From Algimonas arctica (lineage in GTDB: Bacteria > Pseudomonadota > Alphaproteobacteria > Caulobacterales > Maricaulaceae): a stretch of DNA of 46,375 bases. Every line of letters begins with the position of its first letter. Positions within the stretch are counted from its first letter, which is position 1. The notes beneath the pieces were generated by a model that saw nothing but the letters and a program-made list of their open reading frames with translations, ran no database searches and was not told the origin of the DNA. Below are positions 16,355 to 25,368 of the stretch, piece by piece. A program made the position numbers and the translations under genes. Location: contig NZ_BMZH01000017.1 of NCBI RefSeq assembly GCF_014652695.1, positions 1 to 46,375 of the forward strand, in the 5' to 3' direction.

Positions 16355-17406
16355 GGGCGCGGGCCTGCATTGGCTTTGGCCCGCTCGACCCGTTGGCGCA
16401 TCTCAGCCCGTTCCGCGTCGGAGAGCGGAATGAGGCCTATTTCTTCTAGATACCCTCCCGGACCAGAGGCTTCCTCCGATGTAAATTCGAGCACATAATC
16501 CGCCGCGCCCCGATCCGCCCACAGAGCAGAGCCGCCGCGTAAATATAGAAACAGGTCGCGCACGACCGGATAGGATTTATTGCGGATCGTCTCTTGGCTC
16601 GGCAGCACACCACCCATCGCAATTCCTCTGACCTTGTCCGTATTTTGGTCGAGAAAGGAAAAGCCAAATACGCCAAGCGTCGTTGGCGCATTGGCGAGTG
16701 TTCGGATTAGCGCATTATCGTTTTCGCCGGCATCAATCCAACGCCCATCTTCGCGCAGATCATGGGCGCGAGACCGAAATATATTGGGCGTGTCCTTTTC
16801 CATCGCGGCGAGACACGGGAAGGCGCGGGCGCCCGCTTCCATCGCCGTTTCGACAAATGCGTCGCGCGTCCCAGACGTTGGCGGCGGGCCATAAACTGTA
16901 ATCATGTCAGTTGGCAAAGTGGGATCAATTTCTGACCAGCGCTCATAGGGATTAGGGGTCGGCGTGCAGTCTAGACCCGAGGTCGGTAGTTCGCGCGCCA
17001 AGGCACTGTAGAGTGTCAGCGGGTCAATATCCATTGGCACAGCCCCGACGGCCCGCGCCAAAACAATACCGTCATTCCCCAACCGAATTTCAATCACGGG
17101 CGCGACACCGTTCCGGGCGCAAAGTGCGGCCTCGGAGGGTTTTTGTGGGCGTGACGAGGTGGTCGCATCAATTGACGCATGGCCAGAGCAGAACAACTTA
17201 TGCCCGCCGCCGCTACCCGTCTGCTCGACAACAACAACAACGCCTGTACGCTCAGCATATGTTTCTGCTGTCTTGGCGGCGAACGGGAAAATTGTGGATG
17301 ACCCTACGATACGTACCGGCTCTTGGCGGCCATCGGAACAGGCGCTCATCCCACCCGACAAGAGCACAGCGGCGGCCATTGCAGCGATGTGACTCCGTGG
17401 GCGCAA
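16351..17406 (-). CDS. pstS: Phosphate-binding lipoprotein PstS, TTG start
   Basis: A 351-residue periplasmic phosphate receptor anchored as a lipoprotein. The signal is RPRSHIAAMAAAVLLSGGMSAC, with Cys in the lipobox. IVGSSTIFPFAAKTAETYAE, SIDATTSSRPQK and YGPPPTSGTRDAFVETAM supply the phosphate-binding loops. I chose the TTG at 17406 because AAAAGGAGGT lies 4 bases upstream and the signal peptide then starts correctly. An ATG at 17451 would add 15 unlike residues and nearly touch the Pho-like box. GGYLEEIGLIPL near the end is typical of the family. It is first in pstSCAB. Confidence 0.93.
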   Translation of the reverse strand: MRPRSHIAAMAAAVLLSGGMSACSDGRQEPVRIVGSSTIFPFAAKTAETYAERTGVVVVVEQTGSGGGHKLFCSGHASIDATTSSRPQKPSEAALCARNGVAPVIEIRLGNDGIVLARAVGAVPMDIDPLTLYSALARELPTSGLDCTPTPNPYERWSEIDPTLPTDMITVYGPPPTSGTRDAFVETAMEAGARAFPCLAAMEKDTPNIFRSRAHDLREDGRWIDAGENDNALIRTLANAPTTLGVFGFSFLDQNTDKVRGIAMGGVLPSQETIRNKSYPVVRDLFLYLRGGSALWADRGAADYVLEFTSEEASGPGGYLEEIGLIPLSDAERAEMRQRVERAKANAGPRP

Positions 17407-17410
17407 CCCG

Positions 17411-17420
17411 ACCTCCTTTT
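17411..17420 (-). promoter_or_regulatory. Strong ribosome-binding site that fixes the pstS start
   Basis: Minus strand AAAAGGAGGT ends 4 bases before TTG at 17406-17404. Being the best ribosome site in the region, it decides for the TTG over the ATG at 17451. Confidence 0.8.
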
Positions 17421-17454
17421 CGCATCCGACCAACTGACGCGCGTCGTGCATAGG

Positions 17455-17472
17455 CTGTCACTGATATGTCTG
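17455..17472. promoter_or_regulatory. Candidate Pho box between pstS and the MATE gene
   Basis: Plus strand CTGTCACTGATATGTCTG has a perfect first half-site and a weaker second (11 of 14 by hand count). It lies 49-66 bp before the pstS TTG and 62 bp before the divergent MATE gene. The half-sites point towards MATE rather than pstS, unlike the usual orientation, so pstS control is inferred from the gene's known regulon membership. Confidence 0.45.
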
Positions 17473-17533
17473 CCCCAGCAATGCAACAGCAGAACTTTAC
17501 AGCACAGACAAAGTAGCGCAGGGGGCGCGCCAA

Positions 17534-18946
17534 ATGTCAGATCAGCCCCTTATTAATCCATCCATGACGGTGATGCCCCGCACAAAGCGCGGCGAACTGC
17601 GCGCCTTACTCGCGCTTGGTCTGCCGATGTCATTGACGCAGGTGATCCAATATTCGGTTTTTGTCGCGGACACGATGATGATCGGACGGATCGGCAAAGA
17701 AGCCGTAGCCGCAGCCGCCCTCGGAAGCTTGCTGGTCTTCCTTGTATGGATGGTCGCCGCTGGCCCCGTTAACGCCGTGACGCCGATGGCAAGCCAAGCA
17801 CTGGGCCGCGACCGCAATTCACACCAAGATGTCCGCCGCAGTGTTCGCATGGCGCTGTGGGCCGTGGCGTTGCTTTGTATCCCGCTGTTTATGCTAATCG
17901 GCTTTACCGAGCCGATCCTGCTCGCCCTTGGCCAAGATGCGGATGTTGCAAAGATGGCGGCGCATTATGCGTGGGTTGTGGCTCCGGGCTTGCCTTTGTC
18001 GCTAGCCGTCATGGTGTTGCGTAATTTCTTAGCCACGATTGATGAGACCCTGCAGCCTTTGATCGCCGTCACGCTCGCGGTCCTGCTTAATATCGGGTTG
18101 AATGCCGTGCTGATCTTCGGCCTGTTCGGGTTTCCGGCCTTGGGCCTCATTGGGGCTGGAATCGCCTCGTCCATTTCCTATGCCGTCTGTTTCCTCATTT
18201 TCGTGGTGATGATCCAGCGCCATGAACGCGCGCGTGAATTTGATGTGTTTCAAAATGTGTTGAAATTTGACCGCGAGCGGTTTGTCGAAGTTGTGCGCCT
18301 CTCGGTGCCGATCAGCCTGACGACTCTGTTCGAAGGACTGTTATTTAACGTCGCGATTATCTTGATGGGCTGGATCGGCGTGGCGGAACAAGCCGCCTAT
18401 CATGTCGGGCTTAATGTTGCCGCGATGGCCTTTATGGTGCCGTGGGGCTTTGCCATGGGCGGGGCTGTGCGCGTCGGACTGGCAGAAGGCGCAGGCGATG
18501 CGCAGGCGCGCAAACGCTCCGCCTATATGACGCTGGGCGTCTCTATGGGCCTTACTGCGGTCATCGCCTTATTCGTCGCCACCCAAGGCGGCTTTATCGC
18601 CGACCTTTATTTTGGCTTTGATTCCAAAGAGAATGACGCCCCCGTGCGCGCCCTTGTCCTGACCTTCTTGCCCGTCGCAGCCGGTTTCATGGTTGTCGAC
18701 GCCGCCCAAGTCACGTGCAATCAGCTGCTGCGCGGCCTGAAGGATGTGAACTGGCCGATGGTTATTACCGGTGTGAGCTATTGGTTGATCGGATTTCCGC
18801 TCTGTTACGGCCTCACATTCCAAACGTCGATGGGGGCCATTGGGGTCTGGTGGGGTCTCGCGGTCGGATTATTTGTCGCGTTTATCGGTCTCGGAATAAG
18901 GCTTCTGCTGCTGCTACGGCGTCCGCTTGTGCCGGCGACGGCTTAG
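17534..18946 (+). CDS. MATE-family multidrug/Na+ efflux transporter (NorM-like)
   Basis: A 470-residue inner-membrane protein with about 12 hydrophobic helices in two homologous halves. LGLPMSLTQVIQYSVFVADTMMIGRIG and LVWMVAAGPVNAVTPMASQALG are the first-half signatures; LSVPISLTTLFEGLLFNVAIILMGWIG and MVPWGFAMGGAVRVGLAEGAGD are their counterparts. These match the NorM branch, which exports cationic drugs in exchange for Na+ or H+. AGGGGG lies about 10 bases before the ATG. The last 65 bp overlap the opposite-strand DUF1491 gene tail to tail. The candidate Pho box in front points its half-sites at this gene. Confidence 0.92.
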   Translation: MSDQPLINPSMTVMPRTKRGELRALLALGLPMSLTQVIQYSVFVADTMMIGRIGKEAVAAAALGSLLVFLVWMVAAGPVNAVTPMASQALGRDRNSHQDVRRSVRMALWAVALLCIPLFMLIGFTEPILLALGQDADVAKMAAHYAWVVAPGLPLSLAVMVLRNFLATIDETLQPLIAVTLAVLLNIGLNAVLIFGLFGFPALGLIGAGIASSISYAVCFLIFVVMIQRHERAREFDVFQNVLKFDRERFVEVVRLSVPISLTTLFEGLLFNVAIILMGWIGVAEQAAYHVGLNVAAMAFMVPWGFAMGGAVRVGLAEGAGDAQARKRSAYMTLGVSMGLTAVIALFVATQGGFIADLYFGFDSKENDAPVRALVLTFLPVAAGFMVVDAAQVTCNQLLRGLKDVNWPMVITGVSYWLIGFPLCYGLTFQTSMGAIGVWWGLAVGLFVAFIGLGIRLLLLLRRPLVPATA

Positions 18947-19322
18947 GGTGTTCCGACACAGGTTCACTCAGGTCAGGCACTTTAAGATCAGGCGCTTTTA
19001 GAACCGGCTCTTCAATAAAATGACGGCCGTCGCGATCTTCGATTTCGACCACGGTGAGATCGGGATCAAAATCCAGACGCGCCGCAACTGTGCTGGCCAG
19101 TGTGACCGCATCTAACGCCTGCCCGCGCCACACCCGATCGCCCTCCATATCGCGTTCGGGCGTATAGAGATGCAAAGCGTCACGCGCGCTTACAACCACC
19201 ATCACACTACCCGCATCCCGATCGCCCCGTGTCATCACGCAGGCAAATGCGCCGCCGACCTGTGCCCGTCGGATTAAGGCATCAACCCAGATCCCTGTTT
19301 TCAATTGTACGCGAGGTGACAT
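18882..19322 (-). CDS. DUF1491-family protein
   Basis: A 146-residue cytoplasmic protein resembling DUF1491, a family largely confined to alphaproteobacteria and of unknown function. It starts with RVQLKTGIWVDALIRRAQVGGAFACVMTRGDRDAGSV-type sequence and continues through LDFDPDLTVVEIEDRDGRHFIEE. The C-terminal 45 residues have a short Pro-Asp repeat (KAPDLKVPDLSEPV) and an Ala-rich helix. I chose the ATG at 19322 with AGGAG about 11 bases upstream. Its 3' end overlaps the MATE gene by 65 bp on the other strand. Confidence 0.7.
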   Translation of the reverse strand: MSPRVQLKTGIWVDALIRRAQVGGAFACVMTRGDRDAGSVMVVVSARDALHLYTPERDMEGDRVWRGQALDAVTLASTVAARLDFDPDLTVVEIEDRDGRHFIEEPVLKAPDLKVPDLSEPVSEHPKPSPAQADAVAAAEALFRDR

Positions 19323-19433
19323 TCTGTCGGCTTCTCCTGTTTCGGGAACGCGCTGTAGTGAGTTCGCCTCATACGAGGTCCGTGGCACGGTCCTTGCTTC
19401 GTTGATAGCGTATTAACGACAGGGTCCCCCATC

Positions 19434-22007
19434 ATGAACCGCACACACGTCCGGTCTCTTATTATCAGCTCCGTCGCCGTCCTGCCACTATTGGCGGGAA
19501 CCGCTTGGGCTGAACCGATCAATCCGACCTTGTCGGACAGTGTTGACGCTATTCCAGCCGAGATGGTGGTCGAGCCCGAAGCGCCGAAACCTGTCGCCCG
19601 AACCTACACTGCAAGCCTGAAAGACGCCACGCGAGATCGCGCCGAGCGGACCTTGGATTGGCGCAACCCACAAGCCGAATTGCGCTTTGATCTGTCTCAT
19701 GCCGACACGATCGACGCCCTGTCTGTCACCTTGTCTGCCGACCCTCTCGCGGGCGTTGATCCGTCTATTCCGCTGATCCTGCAATTTAATGGTGGGAAAT
19801 CCATTGAAATCCCGACCAATGGCCAAGGGTTCGACAGTATTATTGATCTGGACCGCACACGGGTTCGCGAAACGGGCAATGTGCTGCGCCTCTCTTATGC
19901 GACGAGCTGCGACGCGCCGACGGGCGGCTATCGCCTTAATTTGACCGAATCGCGACTGAAGGTCAGTGCCTTTCCACGCGCGCGGCAGTTGCAGCTCCGC
20001 GAAGTCGAGAAACGCTTTGCCAGTCTGACATTTGCCCCCGAAACCATCGGGCTTCTGGCTGGCGGCGCAGAGCAAACCAAGCTGCAAGCCCTCGCCGCGC
20101 AAGGTATTGGGCTGCGCATGGCACAGATTCCGGACTTCCGCCTCAGCGCAGGCGAGTCTGATTTTGATCTCATCATGGTCACGCGCAATCAATTGGTCGA
20201 TTACACGGACGACGCCGCCATTCTGTCGGGCACGGGGCCGAGCATCACCTTGTCCAAAACCGAACCCAATCGATTGTTCCTCACCGGGGACACGCCGGAA
20301 GACGTCATGGCTTCTGTTAAGGCCTTTGCCAGCGCCTTCTTACCCAATTCACGACGGTCCGAAACCACCCCGACAGAAGTGTTGGCGCAAAGCCCGCTAG
20401 ATGTCGATCGTCGCCTGATCGTTGAAAAAGCCACACTTGATCTCCTGACAGTTCAAACCGGCACGCACCGCGAATATACGTTCGATGTGGCGGACCCGGC
20501 CGCCAGCGAAGGCCATCTGTTGCTGCGCTTAAACCGGGACGGCCAAACCCAAAAAGGCACACGCCTGATGGCGACCTTAAACGGCGTCGATCTCGGCGAA
20601 GCCAAAGTGCGGGGGAAACATAAGACGGTCGACTACCCGATCGAAAAAGGTCTGCTGTTGGGCACGTCCAATCGGCTGGAACTCACCACACAGGACGCGA
20701 ATAATCACCCGCGCTGTGGCGCCAGCGTACCGTTCATTGCTATCGCGGAAGGCTCTGAGCTGCGCTTGTCAACTGAGTTCCCAACCCCGCCGTCAGACCT
20801 GTCCCGTTTCGCCGCCAACGGCTCGCTCTTTAGCACCGCCGCCGGGGCCCAGACCGTGATGATTTTGCCAGAGCGCGATCAAGATTTCACTACATCGCTC
20901 ACCGTTGTCGCTAAATTAGCGCAAGCAAGTGGGCGCGGCTGGGTCGAGGCCGCGTTTAATCGCGGGGAAACAGACGTTGAAAACCGTCATACGCTTATTA
21001 TCGAACCCTATTCGCAGATCGAGCGCGCCTTTCGCCTCACGGCCCCGCGCGGCATACAAAGCGCGTGGCGCGGGCACGGTACAGGCGGCGGACAATTCGA
21101 AACAATTGAGCAATTTGCCAGCTTGAATGGCGAAGACGTTGTCCGCCAAGCCTCTGCAAATATTCGCACCACGGGCCTCGTCCAAGCCGGCGGCGTCGCG
21201 GCGATTTATCCGGATGACGCCGGATATTTGATCGGGATTATTTCCAATACGGCAGACAGTTCCTTTGCCACTGCCATGCGTCCTCTTTTAACAGATATGC
21301 ATTGGAACGGCCTGAAAGGCGCGGTCACACGCTGGAACGATAGCGCCGTCATCATGGCACAAGCCGCGATCCCCATGCCTGTGCTCGGCTTGCCCATTGA
21401 AGCGCCGAAATCCATGTCCCTGACAGAACGCGCCAAAGGCATGGCCGCACAGATGAGCGAGATCGAATGGCCGCGCCCCAATGTGGATGGTCTAGGCGGC
21501 TGGATTGATACAAATTGGACGTCGTTTTCTGACACCGTGCGATCCAAAACCGAAACCTTTGAAATGACCCGTATTGAGGGAGCCGTCGAAGGCGTGGTTC
21601 AAACCGTTGTTGCGGGTTCGATTGAAAAGACCCAATCTGCCCTGAACAGCCAAAGGGCGACCGACGTCAAGCACGCAGCGCGCGGGCTACAAGGACAACT
21701 GGACGCGGTCGATGCGAAAACGGCTGATTTACGCACCGCTTTCTGGAAACATCTCGACATTCCGACGCAAGATATGAAGTCGGCGCGACTCGGCCAAGCC
21801 CAAGTCATTCCTGTGGCCCTTGGCGTCACAATCTTTTTTCTGATGATCTTAGTCGGTTTGGCCTTTGCCTCCCCGCCGAGCGGGCCGCGCAAAAATACCC
21901 CGACACGGACCCGACCGCGTGGATCAAAACCCAATCAGGGTCGATCCTATAAAGAGCCTGTACGGTGGAGTCCGGAGCCTGACACCGCGATCCGGCGGCG
22001 GCGTTAA
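19434..22007 (+). CDS. BcsB-like periplasmic protein with C-terminal membrane anchor
   Basis: An 857-residue protein: Sec signal peptide (cleavage after AWA near residue 26), a large periplasmic region, one membrane helix at about 790-811 and a basic, Pro/Arg-rich cytoplasmic tail. Beta-rich segments with LLRLNRDGQTQKGTRLMATLNGVDLGEAKV and FPTPPSDLSRFAANGSLFSTAAGAQTVMILPE resemble BcsB, the subunit that guides cellulose through the periplasm beside synthase BcsA. No BcsA or other glycan synthase gene is in the window, and the tail is longer than I expect for BcsB. It may be a divergent BcsB-fold protein for another polysaccharide. It starts 111 bp from the divergent DUF1491 gene. Confidence 0.55.
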   Translation: MNRTHVRSLIISSVAVLPLLAGTAWAEPINPTLSDSVDAIPAEMVVEPEAPKPVARTYTASLKDATRDRAERTLDWRNPQAELRFDLSHADTIDALSVTLSADPLAGVDPSIPLILQFNGGKSIEIPTNGQGFDSIIDLDRTRVRETGNVLRLSYATSCDAPTGGYRLNLTESRLKVSAFPRARQLQLREVEKRFASLTFAPETIGLLAGGAEQTKLQALAAQGIGLRMAQIPDFRLSAGESDFDLIMVTRNQLVDYTDDAAILSGTGPSITLSKTEPNRLFLTGDTPEDVMASVKAFASAFLPNSRRSETTPTEVLAQSPLDVDRRLIVEKATLDLLTVQTGTHREYTFDVADPAASEGHLLLRLNRDGQTQKGTRLMATLNGVDLGEAKVRGKHKTVDYPIEKGLLLGTSNRLELTTQDANNHPRCGASVPFIAIAEGSELRLSTEFPTPPSDLSRFAANGSLFSTAAGAQTVMILPERDQDFTTSLTVVAKLAQASGRGWVEAAFNRGETDVENRHTLIIEPYSQIERAFRLTAPRGIQSAWRGHGTGGGQFETIEQFASLNGEDVVRQASANIRTTGLVQAGGVAAIYPDDAGYLIGIISNTADSSFATAMRPLLTDMHWNGLKGAVTRWNDSAVIMAQAAIPMPVLGLPIEAPKSMSLTERAKGMAAQMSEIEWPRPNVDGLGGWIDTNWTSFSDTVRSKTETFEMTRIEGAVEGVVQTVVAGSIEKTQSALNSQRATDVKHAARGLQGQLDAVDAKTADLRTAFWKHLDIPTQDMKSARLGQAQVIPVALGVTIFFLMILVGLAFASPPSGPRKNTPTRTRPRGSKPNQGRSYKEPVRWSPEPDTAIRRRR

Positions 22008-22048
22008 ATCGAAGCGCGAGGATCGGCCGCAGCGTCGCTAAGCGCTGA

Positions 22049-23665
22049 CTAAGCTTGCGGATTGATCGACGGTAAATAGACCCGCGCAACCGTCCCGTCG
22101 CCCCGATCACTCCGAATGTCGAGACGCCCGTTATGAAGCTCGGCCAAAGTTTTGACGAGTGATAGTCCCAAACCCGAACCGCGGGCATCAATAGACTGCG
22201 CAGAATGTCCTTGCGCAAAGGGTTCCCCGATGCGGGAGATGTCGTCCGCACTCATGCCGGGGCCTTCATCAACTACTGACAGGCAGACGACGCCGTCCAC
22301 GTCCTCAGCCGAGACGCGAACCATACCGCCCTTAGGCGAGAACTTAACCGCATTTGAGAGCAGATTGAGCAGGATTTGACGTGTGGCCTTACGGTCAGCC
22401 GTGATCAACAAAGCGTCGTCCTCCGGCACGATGATTTCAATCGTCACCTCGGCCGAGTCAGCGGATGGACGGATCATCTTGACCGAGCTGCGCACCACGT
22501 CGGCCACATCAAATGTGTCGGGCAGCAGCGTATATTTACCCGCTTCGACTTTGGACAGGTCGAGCACATCGCCGATCAGGTCGAGCATATATTGTCCACT
22601 ATCGTGGATCAGGTCCGCATATTCTGCGTATTTTCCCGGTAACGGCCCGAAAAGTCGGGACCGCATCATGTCAGAAAACCCGATGATCGCATTCAGCGGT
22701 GTCCGGAGTTCGTGACTGACGCCGGCAAAGAATAGTGTTTTTTCACGCGCTTCACGTTCCGCGACAGTTTGCGATTGGCGCAGCGCCTCAAGTTGTTCGG
22801 CATCATCCGTGCGGTCGAGCGCATGGACGAGTAATTCACCCCGACCATTGGGCGTGATGTTGACGTCATAACTGGTTTTCGTTCCCGCGCTATTCGGCAA
22901 GGTAACACGCGTCACGCTCGACATATTATTGCGCCGCGCCATATCGGCTGCGTCCCGGATCCGAACACTCGCCTCGCCGCCACCCGCGATATCCCCGAGC
23001 AAAATATCCTCGCTCAATTGATCAAGACCGAATTGTTCGCGACCTTCGCTGTTCGCATCGACCAGACGATCGTCAGAGCCAAATCGAAATACACCGCCCA
23101 CGACAGCGTCGCCCCAGAGACCTAAGCTCGCGGCTGAAGACCCGACCGCCCCGCTCCCGCCAGACTGCGCCACAGCAATCATCGTCGCAATGATGAGCGA
23201 TAAGGTTCCTGCGGTTCCCAGCATAATGAGAAAGTCTGTGCCTGATTCGGACAAGGGCGACGCGCCCAAACCAATTAAGCTCATTGAGAGCAATGTCGCG
23301 ATCAGCGCGAGCGCCGCCAACACTAAGGCTTCGATCACACGTTCGCGGGTGAATAACATCGCGATAGCGGGAATACAGAGGAAGGTGATCGCCAATTGCG
23401 ACAGTCCGCCGAGCAATGTCGCCGTCACCGCAAATCCAGTCCATAAAGCGAGCAACAGAACCTGCGACCATGTCTGGTTCAGCACGGGTAAGAGCAAAAG
23501 TGAAATCAACGCCGGAATAGCGAGGCTAACCGCGACTTTCCCGAACGGTTCAACCGCGCCCGTCGCAAAAATTGCGACCGCGGCGCCCGCCATAATTACG
23601 ACGAGCCAAATCAGCATCGGCCCCATCAGGCGTGGCTTCGGCGACATATTGGCAACTTGGCTCAT
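22049..23665 (-). CDS. Membrane PAS-domain sensor histidine kinase, PleC-like
   Basis: A 538-residue kinase. Residues 14-165 hold about six membrane helices. A PAS-like domain (about 185-285, DAVVGGVFRFGSDDRLVDAN) leads into HisKA with the phospho-acceptor His318 in SHELRTPLNAIIGFSDMM. The ATPase domain has the N box NLLSNAVKFSPKGG, G1 VDEGPGM and G2 GSGLGLSLVKTLAELHNG. HisKA followed by FGPLPGKYAEYADLIHDSG is typical of the PleC/DivJ-type kinases of stalked and prosthecate alphaproteobacteria, which control cell-cycle regulators; direct orthology is not claimed. No response regulator is adjacent. Confidence 0.88.
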   Translation of the reverse strand: MSQVANMSPKPRLMGPMLIWLVVIMAGAAVAIFATGAVEPFGKVAVSLAIPALISLLLLPVLNQTWSQVLLLALWTGFAVTATLLGGLSQLAITFLCIPAIAMLFTRERVIEALVLAALALIATLLSMSLIGLGASPLSESGTDFLIMLGTAGTLSLIIATMIAVAQSGGSGAVGSSAASLGLWGDAVVGGVFRFGSDDRLVDANSEGREQFGLDQLSEDILLGDIAGGGEASVRIRDAADMARRNNMSSVTRVTLPNSAGTKTSYDVNITPNGRGELLVHALDRTDDAEQLEALRQSQTVAEREAREKTLFFAGVSHELRTPLNAIIGFSDMMRSRLFGPLPGKYAEYADLIHDSGQYMLDLIGDVLDLSKVEAGKYTLLPDTFDVADVVRSSVKMIRPSADSAEVTIEIIVPEDDALLITADRKATRQILLNLLSNAVKFSPKGGMVRVSAEDVDGVVCLSVVDEGPGMSADDISRIGEPFAQGHSAQSIDARGSGLGLSLVKTLAELHNGRLDIRSDRGDGTVARVYLPSINPQA

Positions 23666-23859
23666 AGTGTTCCACTAACAGGCATTAACTATAGTAGCGT
23701 GAATATCGCAGTGCGAACGACCCTATTCGCGTCTGAGGCGAATTTTTTGCGGGTTTTCACCTGACTTACATGTCGTTGACCGATTTTGGCTTCGCGACTC
23801 TCTGCACTCAATTCAGACCCGAGTTGCAGGTTACAGCCAGCCGTCCTATCTGCCCCATA

Positions 23860-24294
23860 ATGACCGATACACATGCATGGCCTGACGATGTTGCCGAACT
23901 CATCGAGGATTTTGATTTCCTCGACGGCTGGGAAGAACGCTATATGCATGTCATTGATCTTGGCAAGGCGATGGACCCGTTGCCCGAAAAAGACCAAATT
24001 GACGCCAATAAGGTCCGGGGCTGCGCCTCGCAGGTCTGGCTGGTGAGCGACCGCGACGCGGACGGTCACCTTATCTTTCGCGGCGGATCTGACGCCCATA
24101 TCGTCAGCGGTCTCGTCGCCATCGCCGTGCAGGTGTTTTCGCACAAGCCTGACGCGCTCATCCGTGATTTTGATACAGACGCGCTATTTGATGCGCTCGG
24201 CCTGTCGGAGCATCTCTCCAGCCAACGCGCCAACGGGCTGCGCAGTATGGTGGCGCGGATTAAACATGAGGCTGGGGCGGAAAGAAAAGTTTAA
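23860..24294 (+). CDS. sufE: SufE-family cysteine desulfuration protein
   Basis: A 144-residue sulfur-acceptor protein that takes persulfide sulfur from SufS for Fe-S cluster assembly. EDFDFLDGWEERYMHVIDLGKAMDPLP and the acceptor Cys54 in VRGCASQVWLV are diagnostic. The C-terminal LGLSEHLSSQRANGLRSMVARIKHEA completes the fold. I chose the ATG at 23860 because family members begin close to this point; the open frame extends 30 codons further without family resemblance. No clear ribosome site. No other suf gene is in the window. Confidence 0.9.
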   Translation: MTDTHAWPDDVAELIEDFDFLDGWEERYMHVIDLGKAMDPLPEKDQIDANKVRGCASQVWLVSDRDADGHLIFRGGSDAHIVSGLVAIAVQVFSHKPDALIRDFDTDALFDALGLSEHLSSQRANGLRSMVARIKHEAGAERKV

Positions 24295-24333
24295 CCGCTT
24301 AGATTTCGACGGGATGTTTGACTGTCACACGGT

Positions 24334-25176
24334 CTATTCATCGGTCATATTTTTGCGCCAAACAGCCTGTAAATCGACACATTCGGTATAGATGGCCGCT
24401 TTCATTGACGCATATAATCCGGCGCCGAGATAGATACCAAATAGCAATGACAAAAACCCGAATGCTGTTTGAATCCAACTCAGGGCAGCATCCGGGTCTG
24501 TCGTCAGTCCGGCCTCATGAAAGAGAGCTAGCACAGCTGCGGTCAATAAAAACGCAATGACCAAAGCCAACTGAGCAATCAAACCGATCACAAAATTTAT
24601 CAGCCATACCATCCATTTGTAGCCACTCGTCAAACGCCAGGACTCACCGAACGAACCCAAAAGTGAAGCGCCCCCGAATATATAAGCCGGACCAGGCAGC
24701 GCCCAGCCTGCTGACAAGATAAGTGCGGGAATAATAAGCGCTATATATCCGATGATAAAGCCAATCCAGAATAGGATTCCAATCACCATGAGCGGGAGCG
24801 CATGCGGCAAGCTCCGGCGCAATGAGTCCCTCAAACCAACCGGATAGCCCAGCACGTTTCGATAGGATACATCCATACAAAACCCGTAAAACACGCATCC
24901 GAGAAATATGAGGTACGCACTGGTAACAAAGCCAACTATCGGCTCGATGTATGCGGACGAAGATTCGTTGAGCGCTAATTCTGTGACTGCATAGCTTGCC
25001 ATGAGAACCACTGCGCCAATAGCGGAAATCAGCAAAGCACAGATAAGGACCGGAACAATGCTCCGGAACAAGCCAGAAAATGTAAGCGACAGAGTGCGTC
25101 CAAAATCGAACGCGGGTTTTCTCATCCCATCCATATAGGGAGGATTTTTTTCATACTCGTTAGACAAATTCGTCAC
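24334..25176 (-). CDS. Multi-pass membrane protein of unknown function
   Basis: A 280-residue protein with about six hydrophobic helices: SIVPVLICALLISAIGAVVLM, EPIVGFVTSAYLIFLGCVFYGF, HALPLMVIGILFWIGFIIGYIAL, a short region with PALILSAGWALPGPAYIFGG, WMVWLINFVIGLIAQLALVIAFLL and FGFLSLLFGIYLGAGLYASM. The layout, with SYRNVLG after helix two and SAGWALPGPAYIFGGASLLGSF before a helix, recalls membrane domains of the DUF975/glycerophosphodiesterase-associated type, but I would not name it. The first codon is GTG at 25176; an ATG at the MRKPAFDF segment is an alternative. Confidence 0.65.
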   Translation of the reverse strand: MTNLSNEYEKNPPYMDGMRKPAFDFGRTLSLTFSGLFRSIVPVLICALLISAIGAVVLMASYAVTELALNESSSAYIEPIVGFVTSAYLIFLGCVFYGFCMDVSYRNVLGYPVGLRDSLRRSLPHALPLMVIGILFWIGFIIGYIALIIPALILSAGWALPGPAYIFGGASLLGSFGESWRLTSGYKWMVWLINFVIGLIAQLALVIAFLLTAAVLALFHEAGLTTDPDAALSWIQTAFGFLSLLFGIYLGAGLYASMKAAIYTECVDLQAVWRKNMTDE

Positions 25177-25203
25177 AGTATTTTCTGCCCGTAAATCACT
25201 AAT

Positions 25204-25368
25204 CTACTTCGGCTTTTTCGGCCAATCTTTGGACACACGGATAACCATGTCGATGCCAAGAACGGCGATCAGTCCGGCCATGAGCGCGAAGATGGGGTGG
25301 CGCAGGGCGACGAGGCTCATGATGCCAATGGCAACACCGAGGATGATTGCATAGGGATGGATTTTCAT
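25204..25368 (-). CDS. Small single-pass membrane protein coupled to the HNH gene
   Basis: A 54-residue protein with two adjoining hydrophobic stretches (AIILGVAIGIMSLVAL and PIFALMAGLIAVLGIDMVI) and a basic tail ending WPKKPK. Its ATG overlaps the HNH stop codon as ATGA, the classical coupling arrangement, which strongly supports it as a gene despite its size. Function unknown; no residues suggest catalysis. Confidence 0.7.
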   Translation of the reverse strand: MKIHPYAIILGVAIGIMSLVALRHPIFALMAGLIAVLGIDMVIRVSKDWPKKPK

